From the NCBI GenBank assembly GCA_025890175.1, contig JANPYM010000004.1, positions 1 through 64,000 on the forward strand: a DNA stretch of 64,000 bases, in the 5' to 3' direction. This DNA comes from Ciborinia camelliae. Lineage: Eukaryota; Ascomycota; Leotiomycetes; Helotiales; Sclerotiniaceae. Position 1 is the stretch's first letter. Each line of letters begins with the position of its first letter. Below are positions 1 to 11,597 of this stretch, one piece after another. Both the position numbers and the translations under genes were made by a program. The notes beneath the pieces are model-generated. The model did not search any database. It had not been told where the DNA came from and saw only the letters and a program-made list of their open reading frames with translations.

Positions 1-1452
1 TTAAAAATTTTAAAATATATATTATTTTTAATAATAAATATATTATAAGCTTATTAACTAATTCATTAAAATCAAAATTTAAAAATAATATTATATTAAA
101 TTTAGAAATTATTAAATATTATTATTATAATAAAAACTAATTAATTAATTTTAAAATATTTAAAAATTCATTTTTATATATAATTATAATTATAAAAAAT
201 TAGATTTTTATTCAAAAATAAAGGAATATATTTATTATTTTAAATAATAATCAAAAAATATTAATTACAAAAATTAAATATATATTTTATTTAAATTTTA
301 TATTAATTAATATTTAAAAAGCGATTACTTTAAAATAAATTAATATAATAAAATCTTTTAATATTAAAATTGATTTTATAAATTATAAATTAAATATTTA
401 TATTATTATAATTTAAATCAAATATACTTTTTTTTTAAATTATATTATTGATTTTAAATTTATAAATAAATATAAAAATAAAAATAAATTGATTAAAATA
501 ATTAATTAAATTAAATTTAATAAAGAATTAAATATTTTAAATTTATAGTATAAACGTTTAGAGTATATTAATAAAGATTATATATTTAAATTAATATTAT
601 TAAATAATAATGATTTAAAATTAAATCTTAATTTTTATTTATTATATTTATATATAAAAATATATGAAAATATAAATAAAAATTTATTAATAATATTTAA
701 AAATAAATTCGATATAATTAATATTAATATATATAATTTATTTAAATTTAATTTAAAAAATGAAAGATATTTTATAACGATTTTTGATTGATATATAAAA
801 ATTATATAAATATATTTTATTAAATTTAAATTTAATATATTTAATATTTTAATTGATTTTTATAATTTAATTAATAATTAATTTAATATTAAATTGAAAT
901 AAATTAAAATTAATAATATATTAAAATTTAAATTAAATAAATAGGATTTATTTATAAAAGATTAAGATATTATAATAAAATATATAAGCTTATATATATA
1001 TTTCCAATATAAAATAATTAAACAATTAAATCGAATTTTATTTGAAATATTAATCAATTATATAATTAATTTAAAAATCCCTGTTTTTTTATAATTTTAT
1101 TTAATTAAAAATATTAATTTTATTAAAAATCGTATTTATAATTATATAATTAATATTATTTTATATATATATATATTTAATAAAAAACCTAATTTAAATT
1201 ATATTAAAACATTAAATTTATTAATATTTATATTTAAATATAAAAAATAAAAAAATAAAAAATTAGAATTTAAAATTAAAAAAAATATATTAATAAATTT
1301 TAAATCCTTAAAAAACTTTATATTTTATATATCAAATATTAGGAAAATCATAAATTTCAGGGATTTTATTATATATAAAAATCGATTATATTATAATAAA
1401 AATGAAAATAATAAATATACTAAAAAATTTAATTTTAATTATAATAAAATTA

Positions 1453-1700
1453 TTAATTATAATTAATTAAAATTAGATTTAAATAATAATAATAATTTAA
1501 ATCAAAATAATATTTAAAATAATAATTTAAATTATAATTATAATTAAAATAATAATAATAATTTAAATCAAAATAATATTTAAAATAATAATTTAAATTA
1601 TAATTATAATTAAAATAATAATAATTTAAATCAAAATAATATTCAAAATAATAATTTATTTCAAAATTATAATTAAAATAATAATTCAAATCAAAATAAT
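1453..1700 (+). repeat. Tandem repeat in the copia integrase-RT linker, about 66-bp unit
   Basis: Roughly three copies of an AT-only unit (blocks of aataataat, tttaaatcaaaat, attataattataatt). In the plus-strand copia frame it encodes an Asn/Gln/Leu-rich linker between integrase and RT. The 78-residue open frame on the minus strand is a by-product of the repeat and is not annotated as a gene. Confidence 0.6.
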
Positions 1701-2392
1701 AATTTAAATCAAAATAATTTTAATAAATTATTTTTTATAATTAAAATATCTTATAATTCTAATTTATTTATTTCAATTAAATAATTTAAATAATTAAAAG
1801 AAATATTATTTGAAATTAATTTATATTATTTTATATATATAATTTATATTAAATTATTAAATAATTAAGATTTAAAATTTAAAATTAATAAATATAATTA
1901 AAATAAAATTTTATTAAATTTTAATATTAAAAATTAAAATAATAAAGTTAAAATTAAAAGATTTAATAATAATTTAATTAATTTTGAAATATATTTAAAA
2001 ATTATTAATTTAAAAAAAAAGAAATATTGGATTAAAATTATAAAATATAAAATTAAAACTTTTAAAAATAATAATATATAAAAATTGATTAATAATTTTG
2101 ATATTATTAAAATAAAATTTTTTAAAATTAAATAAATATATAAAATTAAAAATCTATTAAATAATTATATTAAATTTAAAATTAGATTTGTAATTAAAAA
2201 ATTCAAATAATTATATAAATTAAATTATTTAAATATATTTATTAATATTATAAAGCAAATAATCTGGAAACTAATATTTGCATTAATTATTAATAAATTC
2301 TGATATATATATAAAATCGATATAATATTAGTATTTATATAAAAAAATATTAATATAGATTTATATATAATATTATTTAAGATTTATAATAT

Positions 2393-2580
2393 TGTTATAC
2401 GCGTCACATAGGATTATGAAAGTGAAATCGTAGATATGCAATCTGATAAAAGAACTATATTGAAGAGGAAAGGATCCTTTTGGAAAGAACACTATCTAAT
2501 ATAGACGTTGATCATGTGATCATGGTGGTCACATGATCAATCACGTGACTGTCATACTAGGCAGGGGCCTTGGCGTGACA
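2393..2580. mobile_element. Solo LTR (188 bp) inserted in the copia RT, family A
   Basis: The segment starts TGTTATACGCGTCAC and ends TTGGCGTGACA, so it has TG...CA ends, and it is flanked by the 5-bp direct repeat AATAT (2388-2392 and 2581-2585). Its composition is normal while the surrounding copia is almost pure AT, so it entered after RIP had hit the copia element. A RIP-mutated sibling lies at 16572-16761. The RT reading frame resumes on the other side of the insertion. Confidence 0.85.
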
Positions 2581-3702
2581 AATATAAATAAAAATAATAC
2601 AAATATTATTTTAAAATTAAATAAAATATTATATAAATTAAAATAATTTATTAAAATATAATATTTAATTTTAAAAAATATATTATATAATTTAAATTTT
2701 ATTTTTTTAATATTTAATAACTATATATTTATAAATAAAACTTTCAATTTAATTTTAAATATATATATTAATAATATTATAATTATAGATTCTAATAAAA
2801 CTTTAATTAAAAATTTTATAAATAATTTAAAAAATTATTTAGATTTAAAAAATCTAAATTTTATTTAGAATTATTTAAATATTAATATTAAAAAAAATAA
2901 TAATTATATTAAATTAAATTAAGAAAATTATATAAATAAATATTTAATTAATTTAAATTTAAATAATTTCAATTTTATTAATATTTTTATAATATTTAAA
3001 AATAATATTAAGATAAATTACAAAAAAACAAATAAATCTAATATTAAATGAATCTAAAAAGCAATAAAAAAGTTTTTATATTTAGCTTTAAGTATTACAT
3101 AAAATATTATTTTTATAATAATTAAATTAGTTTAATTTGCTTTAAATCCTAATGTCAATTATATAATTACAATAAAAAAAATATTTAGATATTTAAAAAG
3201 TATTAAATCATTAAATATTAAATATAGTAAAAACTCTAATAATTATATATAAAAATATTGTAATATTAATTATATAAAGGATTTAAATATTATAAAATCA
3301 ATTAATAAATATATATTTATATATATTAATAATTTAATTCATTAAAAAACTAAATTATAATTAGTAATAGTTTAAAATTTAGTTAAATCAAAATTAATTG
3401 TAATTAATTTAGTAACAAAAAAAACAATATATTTTTAAAAAATATTAATTGAATTAAATCAATATAATTAAAATAAATTCTTTATATATTTTAATAATAA
3501 AACTATTATAAATATATTTAGAAATCCTATATTTTATAATAAAAACAAATATATATCTATATATTATTATTATATTAGGGATTTAATTAATAAGGGTCTA
3601 ATTAATTTAAATTGGATTTCTTTTTCAGATTAATTAGTAAATGGTTTAATTAAACTATTGGATAAAATAAAATTATTTAAATTAATTGATTCAATTTAAT
3701 AA

Positions 3703-3704
<2 letters not shown>

Positions 3705-3741
<37 letters not shown>

Positions 3742-4190
3742 TATATTAATAAAATTAATAAAATTAATTTTATTAATTCAATTATTAAAAATTAGTATTA
3801 AAAAAAATAAAATCAAAAGATTTTTATTCTAAAAAATATTAATTTTAAAAATAAAATCGATATTTATATATACTATATATATATATTCATATTTTATTTT
3901 ATTTTATTTTTATAAATTTATTTAAAATATATATATATATATAAATAAATATATATATATTAATAAAATTAATTAAATTAATTTTATTAATTTAATTATT
4001 AAACTAATATTAAAAAAAATAAAATCAAAAAAATTTTATTCTTAAAAATATTAATTTTAAAAATAAAATTGATATCTATATATATTATATATATATATAT
4101 TCATATTTTATCTTATTTTATTTTTATAAATTTATTTAAAATATTTATTTTATTTTATCTTATTTTTTAAAAAAAAATTATTAAGAAAAT
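3705..4190 (+). repeat. Tandem duplication of about 215 bp before the copia 3' LTR
   Basis: Two diverged copies (about 3705-3925 and 3925-4140) share an (at)n run, a block with taataaaattaat, and a block ending in attttatttttataaatttatttaaaata. They lie between the RNase H remnant and the 3' LTR, where an untranslated region and polypurine tract would be expected. No coding potential is visible. Confidence 0.6.
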
Positions 4191-4191
4191 G

Positions 4192-4671
4192 TATTATATT
4201 TTAATTAAAAATATAATATTTATTTTTTAATTAATTATATAATTTATTTATTTAATTAAATATATTAATTAATTAATTAAATAATTAATAAATTATATAT
4301 TTATTTAATTATATAAAATATAATTAAATATACAATATAGTAATACAAACTACACAAACACATACCTAATACGATTATTCGAATTATACAAAATTTTTTC
4401 AAAATTCAAAACGCTGCATTAAAAAAGATCGATTTTTTGTTCGAATTTCAATTGAAAAAAGCAATATAATAAAACATTTCATTTCGATTCTGATTTTTGA
4501 TTCTATACCGCAATAATACTATTTCATATATTATATATAAATATATAATATAACTACTATCATCTCTTGATTTTCGATCTATTTATAATGAAAAATACAT
4601 ATTAACCAATTAAACACCCTATACCATCGGCATATACCCCCTATATATGCCTTGAATCCGAACTTGCTACA
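4192..4671 (+). mobile_element. LTR of copia family C (probable 3' LTR of the upstream element)
   Basis: This 480-bp segment is collinear with 16764-17472 once the nested insertion there is removed, with many C/T and G/A differences. It starts at TATTATATTTT (TGTTGTATTTT in the other copy) and ends CTTGCTACA. There is no matching 5-bp flank on both sides, as expected if it is one end of a longer element whose other end lies outside the window. Confidence 0.65.
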
Positions 4672-5280
4672 TTTATAATATTTTGAAAATGTATAAATCG
4701 ATTTCAATATAATTATATTAATTTAAAAATAATAGAATTGTATAATTTAATTAAAACTTATATATATATAATAATTTAATTAAATAATTAATAATTAATA
4801 ATTAATAATTAATAATTAATAATTAATAATTAATAATTAATAATTAATAATTAATAATTAATAATTAATAATTAATAATTAATAATTAATAATTAATAAT
4901 TAATAATTAATAATTAATAATTAATAATTAATAATTAATAATTAATAATTAATAATTAATAATTAATAATTAATAATTAATAATTAATAATTAATAATTA
5001 ATAATTAATAATATTAATAAAATTAATAATTTTAATAATATTTTTGAAATTTAAATATACAAACCATTTTCAAATATTATATATATAAATCGAATAGATT
5101 AAATAATACATAATAATTATTAATAATATAATTAAAATTCAAATAAAATATTTGATATAATAAATTTGGTAAATCAAATATTTAATTCAAGAAATTCAAG
5201 ATAATCAGGATCTAAATGACTAGGGCGATAAAGGCAATTGAAAAAATAGTTGCGATAATAGTATTAATAATATAGAGCTA
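4672..5280. repeat. AT-rich dispersed repeat with a 7-bp (AATAATT)n array
   Basis: Positions 4672-4760 and 5010-5100 match 23640-23855. Positions 5080-5262 match 42093-42263 and, less mutated, 5870-6150. Inside is a perfect array of the 7-bp unit AATAATT from about 4780 to 5010, absent from the copy at 23.7 kb, so the array expanded in this copy. No open frame of note. Confidence 0.6.
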
Positions 5281-5281
5281 A

Positions 5282-5649
5282 GGGCCCGTTCGAATCGATT
5301 TTTTTGATCGATGTTGTTTATATTTGTGGCTTATATAGGCCGAATCGAACGCGAATGTTGTTAGTACGGTAAAACTTTAATACCATTGTGGCATTATGGC
5401 CTACAAACGCGGTTTACCGAACGCTAATGTTCGTTATATTGAGTTTACAAATGTAGATCCACAAAATGTTACAAAATGCTAGAATTTGTATAGTAATTTC
5501 GTCAAATCTCTAATGGAGATCTGACTAGCTTTTGTCAACAAATGTAGCTCAACATCACATTGTGAAAATTGTGGAACCACAAATTTAGACTAAATTTATC
5601 GCCACAACCCATGTTTGCAACAATTAAAAAAATCGATTCGAACGCGCTC
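5282..5649. mobile_element. MITE with PIF/Harbinger-type ends
   Basis: Left end GGGCCCGTTCGAATCGATTT and right end (reverse complement) GAGCGCGTTCGAATCGATTT form terminal inverted repeats of about 28 bp. The element is flanked by the 3-bp direct repeat TAA (5279-5281 and 5650-5652). A TAA/TWA duplication with G-rich termini is the hallmark of PIF/Harbinger and Tourist MITEs. It is 368 bp long with no transposase, hence non-autonomous. It interrupts a minus-oriented LTR fragment. Confidence 0.75.
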
Positions 5650-5760
5650 TAAAAGAGTATAGGCGGGAGCGTCTTGATATAGACGCATGGCGCGCCTACC
5701 CCCGCTAGCGCGCGCGTAGACGAAAGCACGTGACTGACAGGGGCGACCCCTGTCACAACA
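5650..5760 (-). mobile_element. LTR fragment, family B, minus orientation
   Basis: The reverse complement starts TGTTGTGACAGGGGTC at 5760 and follows the solo LTR at 16795-17018 through the CACGTG motif, the GCGCGCGCTAGCG block and the GCGTCTATAT block to CTCTTTTAG, where the MITE is inserted. The rest of the LTR probably continues left of the MITE toward about 5256, but that end is unclear and no target duplication was found. Confidence 0.6.
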
Positions 5761-6675
5761 GATACCCCTGTAATCTTATAGGTTACCCTATTAAAAAATA
5801 AAGTCCTGATGGGATCACGTGACCTCTGTACGTCTAGTTTTCCCGCACAACAGTTGGAATAGTATAAATAATATTGAAGTTTGAATTAAATATTTGGTAT
5901 AGCGAATCTGGGTAACCAGATGTTTGATTGGGGAAATTCAGGACAAACAGGATCTGGGTGATAGGGGCAAGTAACAGGGGTGGATTTATCAGGTCACATG
6001 AGGACTAGACTAGCGTAGTATTAGCTCGGGACCTTGCTTATAAGCAGTCCTAGTTTAGATCTTCAATCCATATCCCCTTCCATCGAAACTAACGTATTTT
6101 CTGGGCACCAATTACAGTTGAAAAAAAGTTGGGATGGGGAAAGGGCGCTAGGCCTGCCATATTAGGCCCTTGGACCTACGGCCCATATGGCTTTAACTAC
6201 GCTTAACATATTATATAAATAATTGATTTGATTTTGAAATCCAAATTGCGCAAACTTATCTAAGGCTGCTTACATACAATGCAACCCTTTTCTTACAGAA
6301 CTATCCCACCGTTCCGAACCAAGCAAAGGCCTTTGGTTATTCTTTGTTCTTGATTGTCACAATGTATCAACAACAACAATAATGGTCATCGCACCTACTC
6401 AGCGATCCCAATATTACCCATCCATCATTTTGTCAACTAGAATTGTGGGATGGGGGTAGGGGAAAACCATGGTCCTGGATCACCTAAATTTATACGTCAC
6501 GCGAAATGAATGCTTCACTTGATATGCTCTCTGTTATACCCATCTCTATATGCATGTCCTCCACTTCAATACATGCATGATGCTGTCCCCTTAGGGACTG
6601 CATCTAGAACACACCCCCCCCCGAATGCAAATTGCTAAAATTACACACCTATCTACTATCCTCTATGACAACCAT
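5761..6675. other. Gene-free junction between repeats and the RPN2 3' end
   Basis: Positions 5870-6150 hold the least-mutated copy of the repeat also seen at 5080-5262 and 42093-42263 (shared core GTTTGATTSGGGAAATT and a closing GTTGAAAAAAAGTTG). At 6155-6210 is a short interrupted palindrome (CCATAT ... ATATGG). From about 6250 the composition becomes ordinary. The last few hundred bases are probably the RPN2 3' untranslated region. No gene is seen. Confidence 0.5.
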
Positions 6676-9600
6676 TTACTCTTCTTCCCCATCAGAGAAA
6701 TAGTCGAATTCATTAGGCACTTGAGCTTCCTCGGTACCCTCTTCATCTTCGTCAACAGCGGTCAACACACCTGCTGCTGCTGCTGCCCCGGAACCAGCGG
6801 CTTCGCCTTGAGCATCTGCTTGACGACGCACGTTGAGAGCTTCATCGCGTATGTCCCCAATAGTTGTTAATGTCGAAGCTCTCTCAACATCGGCCTTCTT
6901 GACCTTTTCTTCAATCAAGACTTTCTCTTCTTCGGGTTGGGTATCAATCATTACAATGACGCCTCCAGTGGGTTTTTTCACTGGCTTATATCGACCGGCA
7001 GGGAAACTGATGAACTTAAGTTGGGCTGGAAGAACTCTAGACATATTCTCAATCTCGTAGCCAACCTTCTCCTTCTCAAGCTTCTTCTTCAATGTTTCTG
7101 CAGGGGTATCTTTTTCGCTTTCATCCTTCTTCTCAGTAGACTTTTCTTCCGTGTCTTTTGTTGACTCGTCTACATCCATCTTGTCATCCGCTGAAGCTGG
7201 AATCTTTGGCGTAGTTGGCATTTGGTCGATATCCATACTCTCTCGTCGTTGAGCACGCTCCTTCTTCTGGGCTCTGCGCTTTGCTTGAGCAGTTGTAGAT
7301 AATACTGCTGTCGCGATAAGAGTTGGTGCATCCTCTGTCTTTACCTGTTGCTCTGGAGGGTAGTCGAAAAGGCTTGGACGAGTGGCACTATGGAATTTGA
7401 AACTTGGAATCTCCAAGTCGTGGTTCAAACCAATCATGGAGGTAGGAGTGAACGTCAAGGAGAGGAAATGTGTAAATGGAAACCAGTACCAGTATTGCGT
7501 GAAGACTGCCATGCCGACAATACCAGCCATGTTCAGGTTACCGGTTTGAGTTTGTAATCCGATTGTGCAGTTACGGCCTCCAGCATCAATGATACCCAAT
7601 GCCAATGCACAACCAAACTTTGCCATAGCATCCTCATGACGATCTGCAACAATCTTCTTCAACGTTTTGCGGATCTCTGCAACCTTGGGATTCATGACTT
7701 CATTTTGCTGGACCATAATCATGGCAAGAGAGATCAGAGCACCCTGTCGTACGAAGTCTGTAGGATCTTTCATCATAGGCTCAAGCAAATCAATGGCCTC
7801 ATCAAGACCAGTGCCAGCACAAGAGATACCAAGGGCCATAGCAGCGCCATATCTAACATGTGGGTTGTAAGATTCGGACAAAAGTTCGACCATACGTGGC
7901 ACACTTCCAGGCTTACGGAACAGAATGAAGCCCAAACTCATGACGGCAATACGACGGACATCATCGTTGACATCACTGACGGCTACATGAAGTAACTTGC
8001 GCACTGCCTTGTTGCTTCCTGTGCCACAGTATGCCAAAGCGACAGTCATGATACCACCATATCGAAGAGTTGGATCCGGGTCAGTCAACAATCCCGCAAT
8101 TACCTCATCAGCTCCTTCTTGCCTGCCATACATAATCAATGCCATGCCGATAGCAAGACCTCGCATACTCTTCTCGTGTTGAGTCTCGTGAGCATAAGTG
8201 ATCATGTCTTCCAGAGCCTTGACGTTGCCAGTTCCCAACATGATGAGACCCATCGCAAGACCAACAGCTTCACCATTAAGTGCAGAATCTGCGTAAAGTA
8301 TGTGTCTCAAGCTTTCGTAAATTTTTTGTTCGCCTGTAGCCATACCAGCGATACCCAATCCCAAAGCACCACCATGCAGAATAACCTCTTCCTGGGCCTC
8401 ATTAAAAGCTTTTTTAAGATAATCGAGCGCCCCGGCGCCGTGATTGGCGTAGATCAGCCCATAAGCATAAAGAGCACCACCCTGACTATAAATTGACCCT
8501 CCAACCCTTGAGGCTTCTGGTAAATAAGGATTCAGTAATCTCTTGGCCTGGGAAAGATTGCCACGATGGATAACACCAAGCGCAGCAGTTGCAGAAAACT
8601 TTGACCAGTTAACTGCCTTTCCAAGCCACTCTAGATTGTCACGGAAGAATTTATCATTAGTTGTGCCGTGGTTCATGAACGCATTGCAGAACGTAACAGC
8701 TGTGTGAAAGATGGAGTTTCGACCCTCAAGACTGTCCCGGACTTTGTTGAGAATGCTAAGGTCAGTGTGGTTGTTTCGGTACAAAAATTCGAGATTAAGT
8801 CGGATGGTCTCGCTACCATCAAGAATCTTTCGTATAGAGTCGTAAACCTTGAGATGTTCATCAGAGGTCTCTTCGGTAAACCCTCCAGCTTGATTGTTCA
8901 ACTCCCCTAAAAGTTGATCGGACTCCGTAGCTAATCAATAAGTCAGACATATATTTCACGATTGGACATAGAGTCTACTTACGCTCCTCTGTAGATGCTT
9001 CGGCAACGGCTGCCTTCTTGGGTAGAGACTTCATCACTTTAGCGAGGAATTCTTGTGTGCCATTATCGTACAGGTCGAAGGCGATTTGGTATGCGGTAGC
9101 GGTCGAAGTTTGATCGTCCTTGGCCTATACCGGGTTAGTGTGATACCGGGCAAGATTTAAATCCTCAGTACTTGCGTTCAGATGGAGTACTTACCACAAG
9201 CCTTTTCAACATTGTCGATGCTTCCTCATCTTGATTGAGGTAGACAACACATTTTGCAATTGAGAAATAATCGGGAGTTGGTATACCATTCAGCAGATCC
9301 AAGATCAACCTCAGTATCTCTGTTCGAAGTCCTCTTTCTTGCACAACACCCATGCAGATGTCTAAGACATATTCCATCAATTCTTCTGTTGGACCAGCCG
9401 TGTCCTCAGCCTGCTTTGATCTCGACTTCTTCTCGTCATCGCTAGCACGCTTGATGACTCGTCGCAAAACTTCTAGATTTCTGGCCTCAACTGCAATTCC
9501 CACAACCTGTCTGTATCTCCCTTCGCGTAAACAGCTCTCAAAAAGTCTCTCAATTACTTTTTGAAGAGCAATTTGGGTAGAGCGATCTGGCAAAATGGTA

Positions 9601-10260
9601 GAACCAGGAGTCTTGCCTTCTGCTACAGGTTGTTCCAACATGTTATCGGTAGAGGCTCGTGATAATAGGGATTTCGATGGCAGGGTAGATTGCGAGAAAG
9701 GTGTCGTAGGTGAGGCCATCGCCGCAGCAGCAGCAGCACTGGCGTCATTGGTGCCACTTGCGAATGTAGTTGCGAGGGTAAGTAGAGCGGTATCATGTTT
9801 CTTTTCTTGTGGTGTAACATGATGCTGAGCAGATACACTGATATAGGTGTCGACACATTTCGAGATGATGGTTTCTTCGAATTCGCCTGGATTGTCGAGT
9901 TGAAAAAGATCACCGGCTCCAAGAGCGAAAGTCATACTCTCATTATATGCCTGTAAATGATAATAGACCTTTGCCAATACCAAGGATGCTAATCGTCGCT
10001 CGGGAAAAGATTCATCTTCATAAAGTGCCTCGCTGGAAGTGGCTACATTAGTACTCAGTTGGCAATCATGATAGAGCTACAATAAGATCTGATATCTGCA
10101 AATATCAGGATTTATCTTACATTTGAGAAACGGAGCCCGCGACTTCTGTCCATAGGGTGTCGATATCATCGTTCAAAGTTTGAAGGGCGAAGACCTTGAG
10201 CTCCGGCTCTTCATCTGAGAGAAAGCCCAGGACACCAGAGGCTGAGGTTAAACCCGGCAT
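6676..10260 (-). CDS. RPN2: 26S proteasome regulatory subunit Rpn2 (PSMD1 family)
   Basis: Scaffold subunit of the 19S regulatory particle base; it binds Rpn13 and contacts other base subunits. Four exons give 1124 residues: 10121-10260, 9195-10032, 8983-9124 and 6676-8930, with introns of 88, 70 and 52 bp. The start reads MPGLTSASGVLGFLSDEEPE, the conserved Rpn2 N-terminus. The first 3' splice site at CCAG (10033) restores the conserved SQIEALYEDE junction; a nearer AG would not. Residues about 480-860 carry the proteasome/cyclosome repeats (GGALGLGIAG, GEAVGLAMGL, YGAAMALGIS, FGCALALGII), closing with YWYWFPFTHFLSL. A Lys/Glu-rich charged segment follows. The C-terminus PNEFDYFSDGEEE resembles the Rpn13-docking tail of PSMD1 (inference). 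Length matches fungal orthologues. Confidence 0.96.
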
Positions 10261-11597
10261 GGTTAGTTAATGGAAAGGTTATTTAGTTTGAAGATCTTGA
10301 ATGAAAAGAGCTCCAAGAGTTTATGGAGAGAATGGAAAAGAGTTTGATGGATTATAGTTGAAAATGTGTTGTTGTGGTTATCTACCAAGATCTCCAACTT
10401 AGGTACCTAATAAAAGTTAGAGTATCGCAACGACACGATCAGGCACACTTTTGGCACGTCAACAGCTTGGTTCAATTACGAATTGTACCTAGTGCGAAAA
10501 GCGGTAAGGACCGGATATTATTAGTCGAATAAGGTAATGCGCTAACTGTTTTAAGAATAGAATTCACTCCAGGGTTGGAATTAAGTGGATGATGGATGGA
10601 TGGATGGATGGACAGGTGGAATTATCCGCTTGAATGCCTGAGGAGATATGGAAGCTGGAGACGGGATGATGAACATCGGGCGGTATTAAGAACTGCTTAC
10701 GTAAGAATAATGAATAATGTACCTACTAGTAATCTTACCTAAGGTAGCTAGGTAAAAGGTAAGGTAATCTTCCTTCGTCAATTAAACTTTCCATTGATTC
10801 TCAGTTCAATAATGCCCATGATTTACAATAAATCCCATAATTGGATTTTGTATAAATATCAACATTTTGAAGATATACTTTGAATGAGACTCATCTGAAA
10901 TTCATACATCATATATCATTCATCGAGACCTCATTCCTCAATTCAACTCACATCCGTTTAAAAACGATATCCAAATTTTATTATGCTGTACACCCACCCA
11001 CCTCTCGTACCTACCGACCTACACTACCTAGTCCAGCTCGCAAGTCAACGATTCGTCTACCTCTACCTAGGTATTACTACTAGGTCCTCCGTAAGGTACC
11101 TAAGTACACATACGAATACCTGGCCAAAAAGGGAAACCATCCTCTTCTAAGAAAAATAATCAACTGTAGCATATGGGAATTTATTTGCCTGCTTAAAACT
11201 CCAACCCAACCCCCTATCCTATTCATCACCCAAATACCAATACTATCACGACTTCAAATGTATTCAAATGTATCTGCAGTAAATTCTTGATACTTTAAAA
11301 TTCCATTTGACCATCTCCGACCCAAATTACTCTGATCTGTCACGCCGCTTTCCCATCATTGTTTGCGTAGTCCTAAACTTCTATTCTGACACTTTCTTTG
11401 TTCGAATGCGTTTGCGCCATTGCGCCAACACCATTATCACAGCCATTCGAGAACCAGATCGACCCAACTGTACAACGAATGATTATATCGTCTTCAAATG
11501 AACGACCATTCAAAGATTATAAAGAGATATTGAGAGTGTAGCGCGTGGGGTCAATAAGGGTGTATATGGTGGTGGTGCTGGACAACGAATCGCAAAC
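10261..11597. promoter_or_regulatory. Divergent intergenic region between RPN2 and CET1
   Basis: 1.34 kb separates the two start codons, so both promoters must lie here. Visible elements are a (GATG)n run at about 10588-10612, several AGGTACCT palindromes (for example near 10402 and 11093) and long pyrimidine-rich stretches toward CET1. A PACE-type proteasome element (GGTGGCAAA) was not found by eye. Short open frames at 10880-11083 and 11307-11501 have no recognisable features and are taken as leader or chance. Confidence 0.5.

Larger units (their letters stand above)
1..4671 (+). mobile_element. RIP-degraded Ty1/copia retrotransposon, 5' end outside window
   Basis: The plus strand of this very AT-rich stretch still reads as a copia polyprotein through many stops. 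GAG-pre-integrase and the integrase core lie at about 540-1140 (a YFITIFD-like stretch near 770). The integrase C-terminal part is at about 1179-1410 (KKPNLNYIKT, then RDFIIYKNRLYYN). An Asn-rich linker occupies 1450-1700, reverse transcriptase about 1980-3020 (KIKNLLNNYIKF, later YINNIIIID), and RNase H about 3050-3690 (LYLALS, ALNPNVNYI, YYIRDLINKGLINL). Domain order IN-RT-RH is diagnostic of copia. Most stops are TAA/TAG where CAA, CAG or TGG would be expected, as RIP produces. RT is split by a solo LTR at 2393-2580. The likely 3' LTR is 4192-4671. No functional product is possible. Confidence 0.85.

Noticed and set aside
9623..9922. 99-residue frame antisense-register to the Rpn2 exon
   Set aside because: Shadow of the Rpn2 coding sequence in another frame.
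10042..10070. Alternative Rpn2 exon 2 starts at nearer AG dinucleotides
   Set aside because: The AG at 10043-10044 breaks the frame, and the one further upstream inserts residues into the conserved SQIEALYEDE junction; the CCAG site fits both frame and family.
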